Source: Ferdinandcohnia salidurans (GTDB taxonomy: Bacteria; Bacillota; Bacilli; Bacillales; Bacillaceae_L). Taken from it: a stretch of DNA of 64,000 bases. Positions 17,451-25,054 of this stretch are shown here, piece by piece. Position 1 is the first letter of the stretch; each line of letters opens with the position of its first letter. Below the pieces are notes generated by a model, which was not told where the DNA came from, made no database searches, and saw nothing but the letters and a program-made list of their open reading frames with translations. A program made the translations under genes and the position numbers. The stretch is from positions 186,001-250,000 of the forward strand of contig NZ_JBHUEK010000031.1 of assembly GCF_042680725.1 (NCBI RefSeq), in the 5' to 3' direction.

Positions 17451-18375
17451 ATGCAGTTCTGTGCACTTTCGTTATAAAATTTGTTAAGACTCCAGCAAAT
17501 GGTAAAAACAGGAGTGAACTGAGGACATTAAAGATTAAACTAACGTGTGCGATTTGCACATCAGGATGTGATGTGAGTAATATGGCGATTTGACCAAGTA
17601 CATTAATAAATGGGAAGAATAACGCTACCCCGATTACATTTACCCAAATATGAGCATATGCCGCTAATTTTGCTTCATGCTTGCTTCCAATACTTGCAAT
17701 ATATGCAGTAATACAAGTCCCTATATTCGCACCAAGTAAGACGGCTATCCCTGCATTTAAAGTTAATAGTTGTTCATTCATAAACCCCATAATAATTCCA
17801 GTTGTCGCTGTACTTGATTGAATAATTGACGTTAAAATGGTTCCAACCCCTACACCAAAAAGATTACTTTGATTTGTATGTTGAAAAAAGGTATAAATCG
17901 AAGGGAAATCGCCGATAGGTCTCGCGAGTTGTTCGAATCCATTCATTGCCACAAACATGCATCCTAACCCAAATAAAAAGGCGCCAAAACTAAAAACCTG
18001 CTGATTTCGAACAAATAAACATAAAAATCCTATGATTAATATTGGGACAATCCATTCAAATAAATCAATAGTGATCATTTCTGCAGTAAATGTCGTGCCT
18101 ATATTTGTCCCAAGAATAATTCCAATCGATTGTTTAAAGGTTAAATATCCAGTCGCAATTAATCCAACAACAAGAACCATAACAGCAGAACTGCTGTGGA
18201 TAATTGCTGTAATGATCATGCCAGTTAATAAACCTTTTATCGGATTATTTGTAAAACGAATTAGCCATACCCTTAATTTATCGCCGGTAAGATTATACAA
18301 GCCTGTCCTCATAACAGTCATACCAAATAAAAAAATGGCGATAAATACAGCAAATAATGATATAAGTTCAATCAT
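17449..18375 (-). CDS. yqeW: Na+/phosphate cotransporter family protein (YqeW type)
   Basis: A 308-residue membrane protein with about eight hydrophobic segments. Two inverted family repeats carry the QSS-type motifs: IIHSSSAVMVLVVGL, where the Gln is His, and IIQSSTATTGI. It lacks the C-terminal PhoU-like domain present in the second homologue at 53539. Sodium-coupled phosphate uptake is the family role, but YqeW itself is not characterised. GGGGTGA precedes the ATG. It is on the minus strand and converges with deoC. Confidence 0.8.
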   Translation of the reverse strand: MIELISLFAVFIAIFLFGMTVMRTGLYNLTGDKLRVWLIRFTNNPIKGLLTGMIITAIIHSSSAVMVLVVGLIATGYLTFKQSIGIILGTNIGTTFTAEMITIDLFEWIVPILIIGFLCLFVRNQQVFSFGAFLFGLGCMFVAMNGFEQLARPIGDFPSIYTFFQHTNQSNLFGVGVGTILTSIIQSSTATTGIIMGFMNEQLLTLNAGIAVLLGANIGTCITAYIASIGSKHEAKLAAYAHIWVNVIGVALFFPFINVLGQIAILLTSHPDVQIAHVSLIFNVLSSLLFLPFAGVLTNFITKVHRTA

Positions 18376-18575
18376 ATATCTTCACCCCTATCACATTGTA
18401 TGGACAAGGCTGCTTGAAAATGACTACTTAGATTTATTTAACTTTTTTTCATGTTAAATTTTTTGGAATAAGTAACAAACTATAAAAAGTAAGGAATTAG
18501 TAGGAATAACAGTATAAAACTTTATCAAAACTACTGAATATAAATTGCTTTCTAGTGTTCAATTATGATAAATAG

Positions 18576-18604
18576 TTGACCAAAAAACATGCATATATTA
18601 TAAT
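18576..18604 (+). promoter_or_regulatory. strong sigma-A promoter for rpsU
   Basis: TTGACC, a 17-bp spacer and a perfect TATAAT. This is the main signal in the 343-bp gap between yqeW and rpsU. Confidence 0.85.
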
Positions 18605-18610
18605 TGCAAA

Positions 18611-18718
18611 GTACATGTTTATTTTTTAGACGATATTTAGCTATCGACACCAAGAGAACCAATGGAACATGTGTCTTAATTAGATGTTAGTGGTTGTTTT
18701 CGGAGGGAGGGAATTAGA
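18611..18718 (+). promoter_or_regulatory. structured rpsU leader
   Basis: About 105 nt of untranslated leader. It contains CGATA(18631-18635)/TATCG(18642-18646) and a longer-range GACAC(18646-18650)/GTGTC(18671-18675) pairing, ending in the GGAGGGAGGG ribosome site. A leader this long before a ribosomal protein gene could carry autoregulation, but no known motif was recognised. Confidence 0.35.
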
Positions 18719-18892
18719 ATGTCAAAAACGGTCGTTCGTAAAAACGAATCGCTTGAAGATGCTCTTCGCCGCTTCAAACGTACTGTATCTAAATCAGGTA
18801 CGATTCAAGAAGCTAGAAAGCGCGAATTCTATGAAAAGCCTAGCGTAAAGCGTAAGAAGAAATCTGAAGCTGCTAGAAAGCGTAAATTCTAA
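18719..18892 (+). CDS. rpsU: 30S ribosomal protein S21
   Basis: A 57-residue, very basic protein starting MSKTVVRKNESLEDALRRFK, the S21 signature, and ending in a Lys/Arg-rich tail. S21 sits near the anti-Shine-Dalgarno region of 16S rRNA. GGAGGGAGGG precedes the ATG. It forms an operon with yqeY 16 bp downstream, as in other Bacillus. Confidence 0.97.
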   Translation: MSKTVVRKNESLEDALRRFKRTVSKSGTIQEARKREFYEKPSVKRKKKSEAARKRKF

Positions 18893-18908
18893 AAGAGGGT
18901 GTAGTTTT

Positions 18909-19355
18909 ATGAGTCTTCTCGAGCGTTTAAATAATGATATGAAAACAGCGATGAAGAATAAAGACAAAGATAGGCTATCTGTTATTCGAATGGTAAAGGC
19001 TGCTCTTCAAAATGAAGGCATTAAGCTTGGTTCCAGTGAGCTATCAGAAGATGCAGAACTAACTGTTCTTACTCGTGAATTAAAACAACGAAAAGATTCC
19101 CTCCGCGAATTTAGTAACGCTGGTCGTGAAGATCTTGTTAATAAAATTCAAACTGAAATTGAGATATTAGAGGTATACCTTCCAAAACAATTATCCGAAG
19201 AGGAACTTGTTGAGATTGTGAAAGAAACAGTACAAGAGGTCAATGCTTCTTCAAAGGCTGAAATGGGCAAAGTGATGGCTGCAATTATGCCAAAAGTTAA
19301 AGGGAAGGCTGATGGCAGTCTCATTAACAAACTTGTTCAACAGCACCTATCTTAA
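18909..19355 (+). CDS. yqeY: YqeY/GatB-like domain protein
   Basis: A 148-residue all-helical protein of the YqeY family. It is related to the C-terminal tRNA-binding domain of the amidotransferase GatB (SLLERLNNDMKTAMKNKDK, then YLPKQLSEEEL and GKVMAAIMPKVKGKADG). It is conserved beside rpsU in many bacteria, and a tRNA or ribosome link is inferred, not shown. GAGGGTG precedes the ATG, and a terminator follows. Confidence 0.92.
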   Translation: MSLLERLNNDMKTAMKNKDKDRLSVIRMVKAALQNEGIKLGSSELSEDAELTVLTRELKQRKDSLREFSNAGREDLVNKIQTEIEILEVYLPKQLSEEELVEIVKETVQEVNASSKAEMGKVMAAIMPKVKGKADGSLINKLVQQHLS

Positions 19356-19361
19356 ACAAAG

Positions 19362-19387
19362 CACCTTACATTGTGTAAGGTGTTTTT
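19362..19387 (+). terminator. terminator after yqeY
   Basis: CACCTTAC/GTAAGGTG stem, ATTGT loop, T5. Confidence 0.85.
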
Positions 19388-19498
19388 CTTATATGAGGGA
19401 AAATAAATCGCTCTTTTCGCTGGTTGTAGTTCTCATATCACTATATACATAATCCAAGAAATACCAACAAAAATAATGTATCGAAACACACAAAATAT

Positions 19499-19525
19499 TG
19501 AAACCTCACCTACATCTCATTCGTA
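19499..19525 (+). promoter_or_regulatory. predicted sigma-W promoter of yqeZ-floA-yqfB
   Basis: TGAAAC at 19499-19504, 17 bp, CGTA at 19522-19525. This is the cell-envelope-stress ECF promoter pattern. The orthologous operon in B. subtilis is a known sigma-W target. Confidence 0.8.
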
Positions 19526-19571
19526 TTACATACTATCAAGTCGTAAAAAGGAATAGAAAGGGGGGATCGCC

Positions 19572-20903
19572 TTGAAAAAAATGAGAATATTTTTGTACCT
19601 ATCCATTATTCTTTTACCTTTACTCCTTACACTAACACCAAATAAAAGCCTTAGTGCCACAGATCAGGTAGCTTACCTCATTCCGTTGGAAGAAACCGTT
19701 GAAAAAGGCTTACATGCTTTTATTGATCGTACGATTACAGATGCCGAGGAAAAGGGAGCCGATGTCATCATTCTCGAGATAGATACTCCTGGTGGGGCCG
19801 TTGATGCTGCAACTCAAATCGGAAAACGAATTCAGGAATCAACTATTCCTACAGTTGCCTTTGTAAATAACGACGCCATTTCAGCAGGTGCATTTATCGC
19901 CTTAAATGCCAATGAAATTTATATGTCTGAGAATGGAAGAATGGGGGCAGCAGGAATTATTGATCAGGCAGGGAATACTGCAGATGAAAAAGCTGTTTCA
20001 TACTGGCTTTCAGCGATGAAAGGCGCTGCTGAAAACAATGGTCGAAATCCGATTTACGCGTTAGCAATGGCGGACAAAGAGATAGACCTGCCAGAACTAG
20101 GTGCTGAAAAAGGTAAATTTCTCACATTAACCGCCAAGCAGGCTCAGGAGGTTGGATATGCTGAAGGTGTTGTAAAGAATAGAGCAGACTTACTAAAGAC
20201 AATTGGCTATGAAAAAGCTGCTGTTGAAGAAGCCGAACTTAGCTTTGCAGAAAAGATTGCACGCTTTATTACGAATCCGGTTGTTGTTTCGATCTTATTA
20301 ACAATTGGAAGCTTAGGTTTAGTAGTTGAACTTTACTCACCTGGATTTGGTATTCCAGGTATAATGGGAATATCATCGTTACTACTCTTTTTCTATGGAC
20401 ATTTAGTAGCAGGACTAGCTGGAATGGAGTCCATTATCCTTTTTGTAATAGGAATTGTTTTAGTTTTATTAGAGTTTGTATTGCCTGGGGGGATTATAGG
20501 CTTGATAGGTTTAGGAGCAATTTTAACAAGCTTTTTCTTGGCAGGAAGTAGTGTTATGGTTATTGGTGTTTCACTATTAGTTGCTTTAGTAGCTACTGTC
20601 ATCGTTTCAATTATTTTGGTTAAAGTATTCGGTAAGAAATTACACGCCTTTAAAAAGATTATTCTCTTCGATTCTACGAACACCGAAAGCGGGTATGTAT
20701 CAAATAAGAATCGCGAAGATTTGATTGGAAAACGAGGAATTGCCTTTACAACCTTAAGACCTTCTGGTACAGCAATCATTGATGAAGAAAGACTAGATGT
20801 TGTCACACAAGGGAATTACATTGAGAAAAACACAAAAATTGAAGTGATCAAAACAGAAGGTTCTCGAATTGTCGTTCGAGAGGTTACTGATATTGATAAA
20901 TAA
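19572..20903 (+). CDS. yqeZ: NfeD-family membrane serine protease (YqeZ)
   Basis: A 443-residue protein. It has a signal/anchor peptide (residues 1-27) and a ClpP/SppA-like domain with EIDTPGGAVDAA and the nucleophile Ser in ISAGAFIALNA. Several transmembrane segments (about 225-360) and a C-terminal OB-fold NfeD domain follow. Long NfeD proteins are encoded beside flotillin/FloA-type proteins and probably work with them in membrane maintenance under stress. The TTG start follows GGGGGAT. It is the first gene of the sigma-W operon, 24 bp before floA. Confidence 0.9.
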   Translation: MKKMRIFLYLSIILLPLLLTLTPNKSLSATDQVAYLIPLEETVEKGLHAFIDRTITDAEEKGADVIILEIDTPGGAVDAATQIGKRIQESTIPTVAFVNNDAISAGAFIALNANEIYMSENGRMGAAGIIDQAGNTADEKAVSYWLSAMKGAAENNGRNPIYALAMADKEIDLPELGAEKGKFLTLTAKQAQEVGYAEGVVKNRADLLKTIGYEKAAVEEAELSFAEKIARFITNPVVVSILLTIGSLGLVVELYSPGFGIPGIMGISSLLLFFYGHLVAGLAGMESIILFVIGIVLVLLEFVLPGGIIGLIGLGAILTSFFLAGSSVMVIGVSLLVALVATVIVSIILVKVFGKKLHAFKKIILFDSTNTESGYVSNKNREDLIGKRGIAFTTLRPSGTAIIDEERLDVVTQGNYIEKNTKIEVIKTEGSRIVVREVTDIDK

Positions 20904-20927
20904 ATTTAATCTAGGAGGAAAATTAGA

Positions 20928-21914
20928 ATGCCAACAGGTATGATTACAATTCTAATATTAGTTGCACTTGGTATTATTTTATTAGCTGTACTATTTACAT
21001 TTGTGCCAGTTGCACTATGGATCTCTGCACTAGCTGCGGGTGTCCGTGTAAGTATCTTTACATTGATAGGGATGAGACTACGTCGGGTTATTCCAAACCG
21101 TGTTATTATCCCGTTAATTAAGGCTCAAAAAGCGGGATTAAACCTTAATACAAACCAACTGGAGAGTCACTATTTGGCGGGTGGTAATGTCGACCGCGTC
21201 GTAAATGCCTTAATCGCTGCACAACGTGCGAACATTGAATTAACCTTCGAAAGGGCAGCTGCAATTGACTTAGCGGGTCGTGACGTGTTAGAAGCCGTTC
21301 AAATGAGTGTTAATCCAAAGGTTATTGAAACACCATTTATCTCGGGTGTGGCAATGGATGGTATCGAAGTTAAAGCGAAAGCACGTATCACTGTGCGTGC
21401 GAACATTGACCGCCTAGTCGGGGGTGCAGGTGAAGAAACTGTTATTGCCCGTGTAGGTGAAGGTATCGTTAGTACAATTGGTTCACAAAAAGACCATAAA
21501 AAAGTACTCGAAAATCCAGATATGATTTCTCAAACCGTACTTGCAAAAGGACTTGACGCAGGTACTGCATTCGAAATTCTTTCCATTGATATTGCCGATA
21601 TTGATATTGGTAAAAACATTGGAGCTGTGCTTCAAACAGACCAGGCCGAAGCCGATAAGAAAATTGCTCAGGCGAAAGCTGAAGAACGTCGCGCCATGGC
21701 GGTTGCAACTGAACAAGAAATGCGCGCTCGCGTAGAAGAAATGAAAGCGAAGGTTGTGGAAGCTGAAGCTGAAGTACCTCTTGCTATGGCAGAAGCTTTA
21801 CGTTCAGGTAATCTAGGAGTACTCGATTATACGAACCTTAAAAATATCATGGCTGATACTGATATGAGAAATTCAATTGGTAAAAGCACACATCCAGAGG
21901 ATGAAGATAAATAA
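20928..21914 (+). CDS. floA: flotillin-like protein FloA
   Basis: A 328-residue protein of the YqfA/FloA family. It has an N-terminal hydrophobic region (residues 4-45) that inserts in the membrane. A SPFH-like domain follows, then a C-terminal coiled coil rich in Glu and Ala (KIAQAKAEERRAMAVATEQEMRA in pieces). It organises functional membrane microdomains and membrane fluidity. AGGAGGA precedes the ATG. It is the middle gene of the sigma-W operon. Confidence 0.95.
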   Translation: MPTGMITILILVALGIILLAVLFTFVPVALWISALAAGVRVSIFTLIGMRLRRVIPNRVIIPLIKAQKAGLNLNTNQLESHYLAGGNVDRVVNALIAAQRANIELTFERAAAIDLAGRDVLEAVQMSVNPKVIETPFISGVAMDGIEVKAKARITVRANIDRLVGGAGEETVIARVGEGIVSTIGSQKDHKKVLENPDMISQTVLAKGLDAGTAFEILSIDIADIDIGKNIGAVLQTDQAEADKKIAQAKAEERRAMAVATEQEMRARVEEMKAKVVEAEAEVPLAMAEALRSGNLGVLDYTNLKNIMADTDMRNSIGKSTHPEDEDK

Positions 21915-21950
21915 TAATTAAACCTCAAAATTTGAAGGGAGGTTTACATT

Positions 21951-22427
21951 GTGGAATCACCTTTGCAAGACTTGATTAATTTTGTAATGGGAAATGCTTG
22001 GATTCTAATCATTATCATTGGATTTGTTTTTAATGCGTTTAAGCGATTTAACAGTGGGGAGTCAGAGCCTACAACGCCAGTACCAATGCCAAAACAGTTT
22101 AATCCGTTTGACCAAGAACGTAAACCTGAAAAAGATGAATATCAGGTGGAAACAAAATATGAAACTGAATTAGAACCAGAAGAGATTCCCAATACTCAAG
22201 TTCCAAATACGTTTTATGATCGTTATCTCGAGCTTCAACAGCAGGGAACCTATACGGAAACGATAACCGAGGAAGAAGAACCAGTCCTGACGGTTATTAA
22301 ACCAACTGCTTCTAGAGAAACGAGTCCTGCTAAAAACTACTCGAAAAACAAGGTTGTAGAAGGTATTATTTGGTCTGAAATTCTGGGTCCGCCAAGAGCA
22401 AAAAGACCATACCAAATCCGTCGCTAA
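21951..22427 (+). CDS. yqfB: third protein of the floA operon (yqfB position)
   Basis: A 158-residue protein. One N-terminal transmembrane segment (about residues 15-30) is followed by an acidic, Pro/Glu/Thr-rich, probably unstructured cytoplasmic region and a basic C-terminus. The start is GTG behind GGGAGG. No domain was recognised. Its identity with yqfB is based on position in the yqeZ-floA-yqfB order rather than on clear sequence recognition. Confidence 0.65.
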   Translation: MESPLQDLINFVMGNAWILIIIIGFVFNAFKRFNSGESEPTTPVPMPKQFNPFDQERKPEKDEYQVETKYETELEPEEIPNTQVPNTFYDRYLELQQQGTYTETITEEEEPVLTVIKPTASRETSPAKNYSKNKVVEGIIWSEILGPPRAKRPYQIRR

Positions 22428-22458
22428 GTGTCCGTTTATGGATTTTAAAAAATGTACT

Positions 22459-22504
22459 AAGAACCCCTTTTCACTCATAAACATGAGATGAAAGGGGGTT
22501 CTTT
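22459..22504 (+). terminator. strong hairpin before yqfC, overlapping its ribosome site
   Basis: AAGAACCCC and TTTCA pair with TGAAA and GGGGTTCTT, with an inner CTCAT-AAAC-ATGAG stem. The following T run is short (CTTTG). The right arm contains AAAGGGGG, the only ribosome site for yqfC, so the same hairpin could terminate the floA operon or mask yqfC translation. Confidence 0.65.
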
Positions 22505-22507
22505 GTT

Positions 22508-22792
22508 ATGCCTAAAAACCTAAGTCAACGAATGAAAAGTTGGATTACAAACAAGATGGAACTTCCTGCTGACGTCATGATGGATCTTCCAAGAATAACC
22601 ATGATTGGACAATTACATATTTACATAGAAAATCATCGAGGATTATTAACCTTTTCAGATAAAGAGGTACGGCTATTACTGAAACAAGGACAACTTCTGA
22701 TAAAGGGTAATGCATTTGTGATTAAAACAATTTTACCTGAAGAAATAATGCTCGAAGGAAAAATTGAACATGTGCAATATATTGAGAATTGA
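22508..22792 (+). CDS. yqfC: sporulation protein YqfC (YabP family)
   Basis: A 94-residue protein of the YabP/YqfC family (LPRITMIGQLHIYIENHRG, LLIKGNAFVIKTILPEEIMLEG). In B. subtilis yqfC-yqfD is a mother-cell, sigma-E-dependent operon needed for efficient sporulation. The molecular role is unknown. The ATG at 22508 is preceded by GGGGG inside a hairpin arm. yqfD follows after 26 bp. Confidence 0.92.
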   Translation: MPKNLSQRMKSWITNKMELPADVMMDLPRITMIGQLHIYIENHRGLLTFSDKEVRLLLKQGQLLIKGNAFVIKTILPEEIMLEGKIEHVQYIEN

Positions 22793-22818
22793 ATCATTGA
22801 ATCAGTAGGGGGATAAGC

Positions 22819-24006
22819 ATGAAAAATCATTGGATGCACTTTTTTAGTGGGAGTGTCAAAGCTGTTATTTCTGGAAAAGGTACAGAGAGATTCATAAATG
22901 AATGTGTAAGACAAGGAATTGTCGTGTGGGATGTAAAGAAGCCAGGAACCCATGCCCTGAGCTTCTCTATGTATTTAAAGGATATAAAAAAAATTCGACG
23001 GGTTGTCCGTAAAAATGATTGTAAGCTTCGCTTTATTGGAAAAAAAGGTTTGCCTTTTCTAGTTCAAAAGGCGATATACAATAGTGGATTTCTTATTGGA
23101 GCTTTTTTATTTCTGATCATTGTAACTTTGTTATCTAATATGGTCTGGGGCATTAAAGTAGAAGGTGCCAAGCCAGAAACTGAGCATTTAATTATTAAAG
23201 AGCTGAAGAAACTCGGAGTTGAAAAAGGAAAGCTTCAATTCTTTATTGAGGATAATGAGTCCTTACAAAGGCATCTAGAAGAAGCGATTAACGATATTAC
23301 TTGGATTGGTGTGGAGTTAAATGGGACGACCTATCATTTTGAGGTTGTTGAAAAGAACCAACCTGACCCGCCAGAACAGTACAGTCCTAGAGATCTTGTT
23401 GCAAATAAAACAGCTATTATCAAAAAATTAATCGTAGAGGAAGGAAAACCAGTTAAAGCAGTAAATGATCTTGTCAAAAAGGGAGACATCTTAGTTTCGG
23501 GCAAAATTGGAAAAGAAGGAGAAGAAATCTATGTACCTGCACGTGGGAAGATTTATGGGGAGACTTGGTACAAGTCTGCAGTAGAGGTAGAAATTACAAC
23601 GAAACTAAATGTCATGACAGGAGAAAATAAACAAAAGCATTATATCTCGATAGGGGATTTACGTATTCCAGTATGGGGATATGGTAAAGTTGAGTATAAG
23701 GAATATCAAACTGAATTAGATAAGAGGCATATCAAATTCTTTAATTGGGAACTTCCAATTGCGTATGAAAAAGTGTCTATTCGAGAAAGTGAAGAAATCA
23801 CTAGAAAGTACACAACAAATGAGGCTGTTGAAGAAGCAAAGAGAATCGGTCGGAATGCTTTAGAACAAGATTTGGACAGTGATGCTGAAATTATTGAAGA
23901 AAAAGTTTTGCGTCAATCCATTAACAATGGTAAAGTAAAATTGGAAATAAAATATAATGTTATTGAGAATATCGTCACAACGATACCATTAGTTCAAGGA
24001 GACTAA
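22819..24006 (+). CDS. yqfD: sporulation protein YqfD
   Basis: A 395-residue protein of the YqfD family, sometimes called stage IV-like. It has a cytoplasmic N-terminal region of about 85 residues and one transmembrane segment (about residues 90-112). A large extracytoplasmic domain follows, carrying a lipoyl/barrel-like hybrid motif region (VKKGDILVSGKIG, PARGKIYGETWY). It is expressed in the mother cell in related species. GGGGG precedes the ATG. It is linked to yqfC, and the following phoH starts 4 bp later. Confidence 0.93.
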   Translation: MKNHWMHFFSGSVKAVISGKGTERFINECVRQGIVVWDVKKPGTHALSFSMYLKDIKKIRRVVRKNDCKLRFIGKKGLPFLVQKAIYNSGFLIGAFLFLIIVTLLSNMVWGIKVEGAKPETEHLIIKELKKLGVEKGKLQFFIEDNESLQRHLEEAINDITWIGVELNGTTYHFEVVEKNQPDPPEQYSPRDLVANKTAIIKKLIVEEGKPVKAVNDLVKKGDILVSGKIGKEGEEIYVPARGKIYGETWYKSAVEVEITTKLNVMTGENKQKHYISIGDLRIPVWGYGKVEYKEYQTELDKRHIKFFNWELPIAYEKVSIRESEEITRKYTTNEAVEEAKRIGRNALEQDLDSDAEIIEEKVLRQSINNGKVKLEIKYNVIENIVTTIPLVQGD

Positions 24007-24009
24007 AGG

Positions 24010-24981
24010 ATGTCAGAAGATTTAGTAATGAGTAAACATCAACTTGAAAATCCAAACGAAGCACTTGTGCTGTTTGGAAACAATGACCTCCACCTTAAAA
24101 GGATTGAGGAGGAATTAAACGTCTCAATTATAACAAGAGGCGAGGCACTTAATGTTTCAGGAAATCCAACAAGTGTACAGCTTGTTGAAGAAATTATTGA
24201 AAAGCTTCTTGGTGTCATTCGAAAAGGAATACGAGTAAGTGAACGTGATGTTATTTATTGTATTCAAATGGCGAAGAATGGAAGTTTGGATTCATTTGAA
24301 GAATTATATGATGAAGAAATCACAAAAACTGCAAAAGGAAAATCAATTCGTGTAAAAACACATGGACAACGCCAATATGTAGCTGCTATCAAACAGCATG
24401 ATTTAGTTTTCGGAATTGGACCAGCAGGTACAGGAAAAACTTATTTGGCAGTAGTAATGGCCGTAAATGCACTAAAAAATGGACAGGTCAAACGAATTAT
24501 TCTAACTCGCCCTGCTGTAGAAGCTGGTGAAAGCTTAGGATTTTTACCTGGAGACCTAAAAGAAAAAGTTGATCCATATTTACGACCTTTATATGATGGA
24601 TTACACGACGTGCTTGGAGCAGAACATACGGAACGACTAATAGAAAGAGGAACAATTGAAATTGCTCCATTAGCCTATATGAGAGGGCGTACACTCGATG
24701 ATGCTTTTGTCATTTTAGACGAAGCGCAGAACACAACACTAGCCCAAATGAAGATGTTTTTGACACGACTTGGTTTTGGCTCTAAAATGGTCATTACTGG
24801 GGATATCTCGCAAATCGATTTACCTAGAGGGGTAAAGTCTGGATTACATGAAGTAATGCATATACTGAAGGATGTATATGGTTCTGCATTTATCTTCTTA
24901 GAACAGTCTGATGTAGTACGTCATCCCCTTGTAGCTCGTATCATTGAAGCTTATGAAAAGGCTGAAGCTGGACAATCATGA
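24010..24981 (+). CDS. phoH: PhoH family ATPase
   Basis: A 323-residue P-loop protein with an N-terminal KH-like segment (residues 15-75). The helicase-like ATPase that follows has Walker A GPAGTGKT and Walker B VILDEAQN. The family is linked to RNA metabolism and stands beside ybeY and era in many genomes, suggesting work on rRNA or mRNA decay. The start at 24010 follows AAGGAGA. Only 3 bases separate it from yqfD, but its own terminator follows. Confidence 0.95.
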   Translation: MSEDLVMSKHQLENPNEALVLFGNNDLHLKRIEEELNVSIITRGEALNVSGNPTSVQLVEEIIEKLLGVIRKGIRVSERDVIYCIQMAKNGSLDSFEELYDEEITKTAKGKSIRVKTHGQRQYVAAIKQHDLVFGIGPAGTGKTYLAVVMAVNALKNGQVKRIILTRPAVEAGESLGFLPGDLKEKVDPYLRPLYDGLHDVLGAEHTERLIERGTIEIAPLAYMRGRTLDDAFVILDEAQNTTLAQMKMFLTRLGFGSKMVITGDISQIDLPRGVKSGLHEVMHILKDVYGSAFIFLEQSDVVRHPLVARIIEAYEKAEAGQS

Positions 24982-24982
24982 C

Positions 24983-25009
24983 AAGACCCATGCGAAATGG
25001 GTCTTTTTT
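24983..25009 (+). terminator. terminator after phoH
   Basis: AAGACCCAT/ATGGGTCTT stem, GCGAA loop, T6. Confidence 0.85.
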
Positions 25010-25054
25010 ACCATTAAAGAAACTGGTAAAATCAGGTTAAAGGAGGTTCAAGAG

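Noticed and set aside
17449..18375. YqeW as a full phosphate transporter equivalent to NptA
   Set aside because: It lacks the PhoU-like domain and the first QSS motif reads HSS. Only family membership is claimed.
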